A stretch of DNA of 10,390 nucleotides from Opitutia bacterium UBA7397 (GTDB lineage Bacteria > Verrucomicrobiota > Verrucomicrobiia > Opitutales > UBA953). The stretch's first letter is position 1, and each line of letters starts with the position of its first letter. The position numbers were made by a program, and so were the translations under genes. This document shows, piece after piece, positions 1 through 6,388 of the stretch. The stretch is taken from assembly GCA_002470605.1 (NCBI GenBank), contig DKND01000056.1:5905-16294 (forward strand), read 5' to 3'. The notes beneath the pieces are model-generated. The model was given only the letters and a program-made list of their open reading frames with translations, had not been told where the DNA came from and searched no databases.

Positions 1-261
1 GGTGCCTTGGTCGGTATCACCCGCCAAGTCGCACTCGAAATCGCCGCGACGCTCAAGATTCCCGTAGTTGAAACGAATGTAACGCGCTACGACGTCTGGA
101 ATGCGGATGAAGTCTTCCTTACTGGCACCGCGGCCGAAGTGATTCCCGTAGTCGAAGTCGATGCCCGCGTAATCGGTACGGGTAAACCCGGCCCGCTCAC
201 CGGCGCCATCCGCGCCGAGTTCCGCAAGAAGTCGTCCCACGAAGGCACGATGATACGCTGA
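1..261 (+). CDS. ilvE: Branched-chain amino acid aminotransferase, C-terminal fragment (5' end outside window)
   Basis: This is the last 86 codons of a PLP-dependent class IV aminotransferase. The enzyme reversibly moves the amino group between Leu/Ile/Val and 2-oxoglutarate in the cytoplasm, the last step of branched-chain amino acid synthesis. The frame is open from base 1 and stops with TGA at 259-261, so the start lies to the left. The diagnostic stretch EVFLTGTAAEV (109-141) is the family's strand-turn that contacts the PLP phosphate. It is followed by V.PVVEVD.RVIG and GKPGPLTG (181-204), as in the IlvE C-terminus. D-amino acid transaminase and aminodeoxychorismate lyase share the fold, but the TGTAAEV.PV plus GKPGP.T combination fits IlvE best. 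The catalytic lysine would lie upstream and cannot be checked. A hairpin follows 5 bp after the stop, then the ABC exporter genes in the same direction. Confidence 0.9.
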   Translation, partial: GALVGITRQVALEIAATLKIPVVETNVTRYDVWNADEVFLTGTAAEVIPVVEVDARVIGTGKPGPLTGAIRAEFRKKSSHEGTMIR

Positions 262-266
262 CGAGC

Positions 267-297
267 CGTTCGCCATCGCCCCAAGGCGAGGCGAATG
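267..297 (+). other. Bulged hairpin between ilvE and the ABC exporter operon
   Basis: Arms TTCGCC-A-TCGCC (269-280) and GGCGAGGCGAA (285-295) pair over 11 bp with a single bulged A at 275 and a CCAA loop (281-284). A C-G pair and a G-T wobble (267-268 with 296-297) extend the stem. No T-run follows, so it is not a canonical intrinsic terminator. It starts 5 bp after the ilvE stop and ends 7 bp before the ATG of the first ABC gene. The only purine-rich, Shine-Dalgarno-like stretch for that gene (AGGCGAGG, 284-291) lies within its loop edge and 3' arm. It may protect the ilvE mRNA end or limit translation of the exporter; both are inference. Confidence 0.5.
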
Positions 298-304
298 ACG
301 ACGC

Positions 305-2134
305 ATGTCCGCCCACGCCGATCATCCCCCAGCTGAAGGTCGCGATCAAACTCTGCGACGGCTCTTAGGCATCGCCTGGTCTTACCGTGCCGATTGCCTG
401 CAGCTACTGAGCCTGCAGCTCCTCTTGGTCTTCCTTACCGTGGGGGTCTTCGCGTTGACAGGTATCGCCATCGATTACTTGCGCCATTGCTCCGACCCAG
501 CCGTCGCCGCACCTCATCTACCTTTCTTTATTCCGCAAGACACCGCCGCAGCCTCGGTCGTCTGGTGGTTGGCTGGCGGTATTCTCGTCTCCGCCCTGCT
601 CCGTGCCACCCTAGCTTTTATTTTTGGGCTCATCTCGGTACGCTTCTTGCACGGTCGCATCGTCTTCAATCTCCGGGCCCAAGTCTTCGCTAAGCTCCAA
701 CAGTTAAGTTTCCGGTTCTTTGATTCCAACGCCAGCGGTTCAATCATCAACCGAGTCACCTCCGATGCGCATGCGGTGCGGATTTTCATCGAAGGCGTCT
801 TACTGCAGCTGGCCATCATCGCGGTCACATTAATCGCCTGCTCAATTTACATGTTCCGGACCGACTGGCGCCTGACCCTGGCTTGCCTCACGGTCCTGCC
901 CTTCCAAGCTTGGTTTGCGATCAGGTTCTCTAACAAGGTCCGGCCAGCTTATGAAGAAAATCGTGACCTGATGGACCGGATGGTCTTGGGGTTTTCTGAA
1001 AACGTCCAAGGCATCCAAGTCGTCAAAGGCTTCTCCTTGGAGCCACGTATCATGGAACGGTTCAAAGGTTGGACCCAAGCCATCCGCACCCAAAAACGTA
1101 AAGTATTCGGCGAGGTCGCCCTGTTCTGGCCAACCATCGACGGCCTCAATCGCCTCTCGATGGCCATCCTCATCGGGTATGGCGGATGGATGGTCTCCCG
1201 GGGTGAGATCTCCCTAGGAACAGGCCTGGTGGCGTTCGCCGGCCTCCTCCAGTTATTTTCCGCACAAGTCACGACGCTGGCGGCGGTGGTCGACAACGCT
1301 CAAGTTTCATTGGCAGGTGCCAAACGGATTTTTGAAATCCTTGATACCGACCCGGGCGTCGCCTCGCCACCGGGAGCTCGTTCCCCGGGACGTTTTCTCG
1401 GTAAGATCTGCTTTGAAAACGTGACCTTTGAATTCAAGGACAACAACACGGTCCTGCGGGATATTAATTTCGTCGCCCAGCCTGGACAACGAATCGCCAT
1501 CGCGGGAGCCACGGGAGCCGGAAAATCAGCACTGCTTTCACTTATCCCTCGGTTCTACGACCCACGCACCGGCTCCGTGACTTTGGACGGGCATGATGTC
1601 CGCACCCTCCCCCTGGCCGAATTACGCCGCCAAGTAGGCATGGTTTTTCAAGAAAACTTTCTCTTCTCCAACACCATCGCCGCCAATATCGCTTTCGGAC
1701 ATCCTGACGCCAGTCAGGAACGAATCGAACGAGCAGCACGTATCGCGGGCGCACATGCCTTCATCATCGCCCTACCGGAAGGCTATGAAACGCACCTGGG
1801 CGAAGGCGGAGTCAATCTCTCGGGCGGACAACGCCAAAGACTCGCAATCGCCCGCGCCTTACTGCTCGAACCCACGGTCCTTCTCTTGGATGATCCGACC
1901 TCGGCCATCGATCCCGAAACCGAAAAGGAAATCATGGAGGCTATGGAATCGGCCATGGAAGGCCGCACCACCTTCATCGTCGCCCATCGTCTGAGCACGC
2001 TTCGACGGGCTGATCTCATCCTTGTCCTCGACCACGGCCGCCTCATCCAGACGGGCACCCACGCCGAACTGATGGAACAAGACGGGCACTATCGCCGGGC
2101 GATATTAATCCAATCGGAGGGCGAAACCGCATGA
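305..2134 (+). CDS. ABC exporter half-transporter, subunit A (degenerate Walker B)
   Basis: This is a complete 609-residue type I ABC exporter half-transporter (MsbA/LmrA/MDR-like): a membrane domain of six helices (about 32-55, 84-112, 163-183, 188-207, 272-295, 303-328) fused to a C-terminal ATPase. Visible motifs are A-loop aromatic F377, Walker A GATGAGKS (401-408), Q-loop Q449, signature LSGGQ (505-509), Walker B LLLDD (D529) with D530 where the catalytic Glu normally sits, D-loop SAID (533-536) and H-loop H561. The Glu-to-Asp change predicts a weakly hydrolysing ATP site, as in one subunit of heterodimeric exporters such as TM287/TM288. The next gene overlaps by ATGA and has the complementary defect, so the two should form one inner-membrane exporter. 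The substrate cannot be read from sequence; lipids, drugs or peptides are all possible. The start at 305 keeps a normal short cytoplasmic leader, but no good Shine-Dalgarno precedes it. Confidence 0.95.
   Translation: MSAHADHPPAEGRDQTLRRLLGIAWSYRADCLQLLSLQLLLVFLTVGVFALTGIAIDYLRHCSDPAVAAPHLPFFIPQDTAAASVVWWLAGGILVSALLRATLAFIFGLISVRFLHGRIVFNLRAQVFAKLQQLSFRFFDSNASGSIINRVTSDAHAVRIFIEGVLLQLAIIAVTLIACSIYMFRTDWRLTLACLTVLPFQAWFAIRFSNKVRPAYEENRDLMDRMVLGFSENVQGIQVVKGFSLEPRIMERFKGWTQAIRTQKRKVFGEVALFWPTIDGLNRLSMAILIGYGGWMVSRGEISLGTGLVAFAGLLQLFSAQVTTLAAVVDNAQVSLAGAKRIFEILDTDPGVASPPGARSPGRFLGKICFENVTFEFKDNNTVLRDINFVAQPGQRIAIAGATGAGKSALLSLIPRFYDPRTGSVTLDGHDVRTLPLAELRRQVGMVFQENFLFSNTIAANIAFGHPDASQERIERAARIAGAHAFIIALPEGYETHLGEGGVNLSGGQRQRLAIARALLLEPTVLLLDDPTSAIDPETEKEIMEAMESAMEGRTTFIVAHRLSTLRRADLILVLDHGRLIQTGTHAELMEQDGHYRRAILIQSEGETA
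2116..2120 (+). promoter_or_regulatory. Shine-Dalgarno site of the second ABC subunit
   Basis: GGAGG lies inside the end of the first ABC gene, 10 nt before the ATG at 2131. It is one of the few clear ribosome binding sites in the window and supports that start. Together with the ATGA stop/start overlap it suggests reinitiation plus independent initiation, which would keep the two subunits near equal amounts. Confidence 0.7.
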
Positions 2135-3939
2135 GTAAAGAGCGCCTAGAGATCGCGGTCAAACGCACCCGCGCCGACGAGGAAGAACCCGACCGGCTTC
2201 CCTTGCGCTGGTCGACGATTGGTCGCCTCCTATCGTTTACCGCTCCCCACCGCCGGCAGCGTAATGCCTTGCTTTGGCTTTGCGCCTTCCGTGCCATCGC
2301 CCTGCCGACGCTCGCTTGGATTGTCGCCCATATCATCAAAGGCCCGGTAACGGCGGGCGATACCGCCGAAACTTTCCGCTGGTTGATCATCTTCGCAGCC
2401 GCGGTACTCTTAGGTGAAGTCGCCCTGTATTGGCGCATCCGTCTCGCACACCAGATTGGCGAAGCCGTCCTTCGCGACCTCCGCGATAAACTGATGCAGC
2501 AACTGCTAACCCAACCACTCGCCTTCTTCCATGCGCGCCGCCATGGCAGCCTGATCAGCCGCATGATTTCCGACATCGAAGCGATGCGTAACGGGATTCA
2601 AAATAACTTTTTTATCACTGTCGTCTCTTTGGGCCAGATGACTTGCGCTGCCGCCCTGATGCTCTGGGTGAACCCCCAGCTTTTCCTGGTACTCCTCGCG
2701 CTCGTGCCGTGCCTCTTGCTCGTCCACGGCTTTTTCCGCGGTAAGATCCTGCACGCCTCCCGGGTGCAACAAGAGAGTTTTTCGCGGGTCACTTCCGCTT
2801 TGGCCGAAACCGTGCAAGGCATTCGCGTCACGCAAGGCTTTGCCCGCGAAGACACCAATGCTGGCATCTTCACCCGCCTGGTGCAAACCCTTGCCGGGCA
2901 CGTGGTCAAGACGGCCAGCCTCAGCGCACTTTACCTACCATTATTGGAGCTAAACGCCCAAGCCTTCCTCGCGGCACTCGTAGGCGTAGGTGGGTGGGCG
3001 GCGCTTTCAGGAACGGGCACCGGCGTCGGCGATTTGGTGACATTCTTCTTCCTTGCCGAACTTTTCTTCGCCCCAATCACCATCATCGGGACGCAGCTAT
3101 CCGAAGCCACCTTGGCCATGGCCGGAGCCGAACGTTACTTCCGCCTCCTCGACACTGCACCGTCTTGGACGGATAAACCTGACGCTGCCGAATGCCCCCC
3201 GCTCAAAGGTCATGTCGAATTCCGAGAAGTGACTTTCGCCTACGAGCCTGACCGACCCGTCCTTCATGGCATCTCTTTCATCAGCCAACCGGGCCAGGTC
3301 ATTGCATTGGTCGGACACACTGGCTCCGGCAAATCCACCATCGTGGGCTTGCTTGCCAAGTTCCAGCTGCCGATGAGCGGCCAAGTGCTCGTGGACGGCA
3401 TCGATCTCGCGGATATCCGCCAAGCGTCATTACGTCGACAAACCGGTTTCGTCTTCCAGCAGAACTTCCTTTTTGCGGGTACCATCGCCGACAACGTCAA
3501 GGCCGCCCGACCCGATGCCAGTGACGAAGAAGTGCGGCAAACCTTCCGCGATCTTGCCTGCCTCGATCTCATCGAAGACCTTCCCCAAGGCATCCATACC
3601 GAAGTTTCCGAGAAAGGTCGAGGTCTCTCACTGGGCCAACAACAGCTCGTTGCCTTTGCCCGCGCGCTCTTGGCCAACCCTCGCATCCTCGTACTCGACG
3701 AAGCGACCAGTGCCGTGGATACGCTGACGGAATCACGTTTGCAGCTCGCTCTCGCCCGTCTGATGCAAGGCCGCACCAGCTTCGTCGTCGCCCATCGCTT
3801 AAGCACCATCCGAAAGGCCGACCAAGTCCTCGTCCTCGACCACGGTAAAATCGTCGAACGCGGCACGCATGAATCCCTCCTCGCCCTCAAGGGAGCGTAC
3901 GCCGGACTTCACCGCGACTTCCTCAGCTCGACTACTTGA
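2131..3939 (+). CDS. ABC exporter half-transporter, subunit B (canonical Walker B, altered signature)
   Basis: This 602-residue type I ABC exporter half-transporter is translationally coupled to the preceding gene through ATGA. About 42 hydrophilic, charged residues precede six predicted helices (about 44-69, 82-102, 157-178, 183-202, 268-292, 300-325), followed by the ATPase domain. Motifs are A-loop Y371, Walker A GHTGSGKS (395-402), Q-loop Q443, signature LSLGQ (499-503) in place of LSGGQ, Walker B LVLDE with catalytic E524, and H-loop H555. In a head-to-tail dimer, this LSLGQ faces the Walker A/B of subunit A (which has Asp530) to make the degenerate site. Its own intact Walker B faces the canonical LSGGQ of subunit A to make the hydrolytic site. 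That is the known architecture of heterodimeric exporters; assigning it here is inference from motifs. The stop overlaps the convergent membrane protein gene by 8 bp. Confidence 0.95.
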   Translation: MSKERLEIAVKRTRADEEEPDRLPLRWSTIGRLLSFTAPHRRQRNALLWLCAFRAIALPTLAWIVAHIIKGPVTAGDTAETFRWLIIFAAAVLLGEVALYWRIRLAHQIGEAVLRDLRDKLMQQLLTQPLAFFHARRHGSLISRMISDIEAMRNGIQNNFFITVVSLGQMTCAAALMLWVNPQLFLVLLALVPCLLLVHGFFRGKILHASRVQQESFSRVTSALAETVQGIRVTQGFAREDTNAGIFTRLVQTLAGHVVKTASLSALYLPLLELNAQAFLAALVGVGGWAALSGTGTGVGDLVTFFFLAELFFAPITIIGTQLSEATLAMAGAERYFRLLDTAPSWTDKPDAAECPPLKGHVEFREVTFAYEPDRPVLHGISFISQPGQVIALVGHTGSGKSTIVGLLAKFQLPMSGQVLVDGIDLADIRQASLRRQTGFVFQQNFLFAGTIADNVKAARPDASDEEVRQTFRDLACLDLIEDLPQGIHTEVSEKGRGLSLGQQQLVAFARALLANPRILVLDEATSAVDTLTESRLQLALARLMQGRTSFVVAHRLSTIRKADQVLVLDHGKIVERGTHESLLALKGAYAGLHRDFLSSTT

Positions 3940-4987
3940 TTGCTTCGGTCGGCGTATCGAAGCTCGGACGACGTAGCAGGTCTTTCTTAATCACTGGCGA
4001 AGCCATCATCGGCGCCCGGGCAAAAGCAGCGGGAAAACTTCGGGCCGCGACGGGGCTATAAAAACTTCCCACCGGAGATGAACGGGAAACCTCGAGGCTG
4101 ATCGCACTCACAGTGACGTTTTCCCCTTCATGCTTTATTTCCGTGGCGATCTTGAGCGTCACCGCTTGGCTGACGGATTTATTCATGGTGCTCACTTTCT
4201 GTCCTGACCCTAAACTCGCCACCTGCACCCCCGAGGGAGATAGGCTTACCGGAATAGCCCAACTTTCGCGGCTCATGACATCGGGCGGTAAGAGGACAAT
4301 CGCAGTGCGGACCGGACCTCCCGGGTTACCTGGGTAAATCAAACGACGACGCCATAATGGCCAATAACGGCGGCCTTGTTCATCAATGACCTCATCTCCA
4401 CCAGGCCCCGACACCACTAAGAGGTTCTGTTTCAATTCTTTGATTTCTTCGGGACTCAATTGGGCCACGACGGCACCCGGGGCGCGATACGGACCTTGAT
4501 CAGAAGGTACCTCCGTCGAGACCAATAAGACGACCTCCACCGGGCCAGCGACGCGATGATCCACCGAGGCGATGAATCCGTAAGGTATCGCCGTCATCGC
4601 CGCCGCGAGCGCCAAGCCGGCAAGCGCGGACCGACCCAACGACCATCTCGAAAGCAAGGCGGTCATCAGACCGGCACCAGCGAAACCGGCGGCGTGGACC
4701 GAAATATCAACCCCCAGCGTCCACGACGCTTGTTCGTAATCCTCGGCATACCCCCACCACTTGCTCTTCAGCAACATCAGCAAAACCCAGACGGCACCGG
4801 CGGCCGCACCGATCAGCGGCGCAAAACTCAAGCCCGAGCGAGCGTAAACCCGCGTCAAAGCCGTCGAGAACATCGCCGCCACAAGTCCGCCGAAGAAGGC
4901 GTCCTTCAAGGATGCCACGCCGGTCAGCGCCGCGGCCAAGACCAAGAAGGCCCAAGTAAACCAGTAGGTACGCCCAAAAGTCTTCAT
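3932..4987 (-). CDS. Polytopic membrane protein of unknown function, coupled to glgC
   Basis: I do not recognise this 351-residue protein. Residues 1-140 hold about five hydrophobic helices (9-27, 30-48, 54-73, 94-113, 119-140), rich in Ala and Gly. Residues 141-351 form a soluble region with predicted strands (VEVVLLVSTEV at 150-160), an acidic helix (SPEEIKELKQ) and a Ser/Pro-rich C-terminal tail. No catalytic motif is evident. The start is the ATG at 4985-4987, whose bases overlap the glgC stop as ATGA. An upstream in-frame start near 5074 would run 29 Arg-rich residues inside glgC and is unlikely. The coupling suggests production in proportion to GlgC. The layout, a membrane module plus a soluble domain, would suit a sensor or an envelope protein, but nothing in the sequence decides this. 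Its 3' end overlaps the convergent ABC gene by 8 bp. Confidence 0.8.
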   Translation of the reverse strand: MKTFGRTYWFTWAFLVLAAALTGVASLKDAFFGGLVAAMFSTALTRVYARSGLSFAPLIGAAAGAVWVLLMLLKSKWWGYAEDYEQASWTLGVDISVHAAGFAGAGLMTALLSRWSLGRSALAGLALAAAMTAIPYGFIASVDHRVAGPVEVVLLVSTEVPSDQGPYRAPGAVVAQLSPEEIKELKQNLLVVSGPGGDEVIDEQGRRYWPLWRRRLIYPGNPGGPVRTAIVLLPPDVMSRESWAIPVSLSPSGVQVASLGSGQKVSTMNKSVSQAVTLKIATEIKHEGENVTVSAISLEVSRSSPVGSFYSPVAARSFPAAFARAPMMASPVIKKDLLRRPSFDTPTEAIK

Positions 4988-6279
4988 TCGCCGACGATCG
5001 TGCCGGGAGGCACTACGGCCCCCTTCTTCACGACGATCACGCCGTCGCGCACGAAAAGCGCATCGGTCTCCCACTTCTCAGGCAAACCCGTAGGAGCCAA
5101 GCGACAACCATCACCAATCCGGGCATTCTTATCAATGATAGCATTACGGATGAGGCAATTCTTACCCACGCCGACATCCGGGCGTCCGAGCCCGTGGTTC
5201 CTTGCCAAATCATAGGGACGCTCGAAAAAGTCCGCGCCCATCATGACCACATTCTCAAGGCGGGAACCGGCACGGACGACAGAGCGGATGCCGATCACGC
5301 AACGATCAAGTTCTGAGTCATCGACGATGGAACCGTCCGCCATCAGTACCCGATGGGCCCGGGCTCCGTTCAACTTCGCCGGCGGCAAGTAACGGGCATG
5401 GGTATAAACCGGGTTCTGTCCGTCAAAGAAATCGAACGGCGGCACTGGGTCGGTCAGCGTCAAATTGCACTCCCAGAAAGAACCCACGGTACCGATGTCC
5501 TCCCAGTAACCGTCAAAAACATAGGCCATCATGCGCTTCGAGGCGAGCAGGCCGGGAATCACTTCCTTACCGAAATCAGTCTGGGAATGGTCCGCCAAGG
5601 CCTCACGCATCACCTTGCCCGAGAACATATAAATGCCCATGGAGGCCAGGCAGTAGTTGCGGTCCGACTTATCCGAAAGACGGGCACGAGGAGCGCCGCC
5701 TAACACCAACGAAGAAATGACGGCTGGATCGTTCGGCTTTTCCACAAACTCGACGATACGCAGATCCGGATTCACGCGCATGACTCCCAGCGCCGAGACT
5801 TGGTCCGAAGGCATGGCCTTAGCTGCGATGGTGATGTCCGCCGCGTTCTCCATGTGCTGACGCGCCAGTTCATCGAAATCGAGACGGTACAATTGATCGC
5901 CCGAAAGGATCAGCACCAGATCTTCGTCCTTCAAATTGTAGTGGTGGAGATTCTGACGTACCGCGTCCGCCGTGCCTTGATACCACGATTCTTTATCACC
6001 GGTCTGCTCCGCGGCCAAGATGTCGACGAAGCCGCGGCCGAAACCATCGAACTTATAGGTCTGCTGGATATGCTTATGCAGCGAGGCGGTGTTGAATTGC
6101 GTGAGGACGAAAATCTGATTGAATCCGGAATTCAGACAATTGCTGATCGGGATATCGACCAAGCGGTAGTTGCTCGCCAGCGGCACAGCCGGCTTACAAC
6201 GGTCCTTCGTCAGGGGATAAAGGCGCGAGCCTCGACCACCACCCATGATAATACTGATAACGCGAGGAAGGGACGGCAT
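4984..6279 (-). CDS. glgC: Glucose-1-phosphate adenylyltransferase (ADP-glucose pyrophosphorylase)
   Basis: The enzyme makes ADP-glucose and pyrophosphate from glucose-1-phosphate and ATP, the committed step of glycogen synthesis in the cytoplasm. It has 431 residues from the ATG at 6279. The nucleotidyltransferase domain shows GGGRGSRL (13-20), KPAVPL (29-34), the YRLVDIPISNCLNS block, LAAEQT, QGTADAVRQ (101-109), SGDQLYRLD (126-134), EKP (180-182) and YWEDIGTV (258-265). The C-terminal part has the hexapeptide-like beta-helix, with IIDKNARIGD (381-390). The overall wording (YPLT, LTQFN, IIDKNARIG, a C-terminus ending in VPPGTIVG) resembles the plant/cyanobacterial type rather than the E. 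coli type. That type usually responds to 3-phosphoglycerate, but whether this one does is not known. MPSLPRVISIIMGGG is a normal family N-terminus, so the open extension to 6390 is probably not translated. A GGAGGG (6301-6306) lies 21 nt upstream, too far for an ideal ribosome site. An unknown membrane protein is coupled downstream by ATGA. Confidence 0.95.
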   Translation of the reverse strand: MPSLPRVISIIMGGGRGSRLYPLTKDRCKPAVPLASNYRLVDIPISNCLNSGFNQIFVLTQFNTASLHKHIQQTYKFDGFGRGFVDILAAEQTGDKESWYQGTADAVRQNLHHYNLKDEDLVLILSGDQLYRLDFDELARQHMENAADITIAAKAMPSDQVSALGVMRVNPDLRIVEFVEKPNDPAVISSLVLGGAPRARLSDKSDRNYCLASMGIYMFSGKVMREALADHSQTDFGKEVIPGLLASKRMMAYVFDGYWEDIGTVGSFWECNLTLTDPVPPFDFFDGQNPVYTHARYLPPAKLNGARAHRVLMADGSIVDDSELDRCVIGIRSVVRAGSRLENVVMMGADFFERPYDLARNHGLGRPDVGVGKNCLIRNAIIDKNARIGDGCRLAPTGLPEKWETDALFVRDGVIVVKKGAVVPPGTIVGE

Positions 6280-6310
6280 GACGGGAGTGAGGCCTACTTT
6301 CCCTCCTACC

Positions 6311-6357
6311 CCGACCTGCCTCAAGCGGAAAAGGGCGAATGGTGGCTTGAAGGTCGG
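6311..6357. repeat. Bulged inverted repeat in the glgC / hydrolase divergent spacer
   Basis: The left arm CCGACCT-gcc-TCAAGC (6311-6326) is the reverse complement of the right arm GCTTGAAGGTCGG (6345-6357), except for three extra bases in the left arm. This gives 13 bp of perfect pairing around an 18-base centre. It occupies much of the 109-bp spacer (6280-6388) that must hold the promoters of both divergent genes. It could be a regulator binding site or an RNA hairpin in one of the leaders. I found no convincing -35/-10 pair in the spacer. Confidence 0.55.
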
Positions 6358-6388
6358 ACCAAGGGCGGGTTGCATCGGCCTCCGTCGC

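Noticed and set aside
267..297. Intrinsic terminator for ilvE
   Set aside because: The stem is strong but is followed by ACGACGCATG, with no T-run, so I list it only as a hairpin.
2043..2576. 177-codon minus-strand open frame across the junction of the two ABC genes
   Set aside because: Antisense to two well-supported genes with an Arg/Ser-rich composition and no motif.
3264..3890. 208-codon minus-strand open frame opposite the second ABC ATPase domain
   Set aside because: The plus strand here carries all conserved ABC motifs; the antisense product is low-complexity Ser/Arg-rich.
305..3939. The two ABC genes as a recent tandem duplication
   Set aside because: They share the family motifs but differ throughout the membrane domains and at catalytic positions, so they are old paralogues, not a fresh repeat.
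4988..5074. 29-codon N-terminal extension of the glgC-linked membrane protein
   Set aside because: Arg-rich, lies wholly within glgC in another frame, and the ATGA overlap at 4984-4987 gives a better start.
4556..5215. 219-codon plus-strand open frame opposite the membrane protein and the glgC 3' end
   Set aside because: The product is dominated by Arg, Gln and Gly with no domain pattern, typical of an antisense frame in GC-rich coding DNA.
6245..6388. 48-codon N-terminal extension of the MBL-fold hydrolase
   Set aside because: It covers the start of glgC and the divergent spacer, and the family N-terminus begins at the ATG at 6389.
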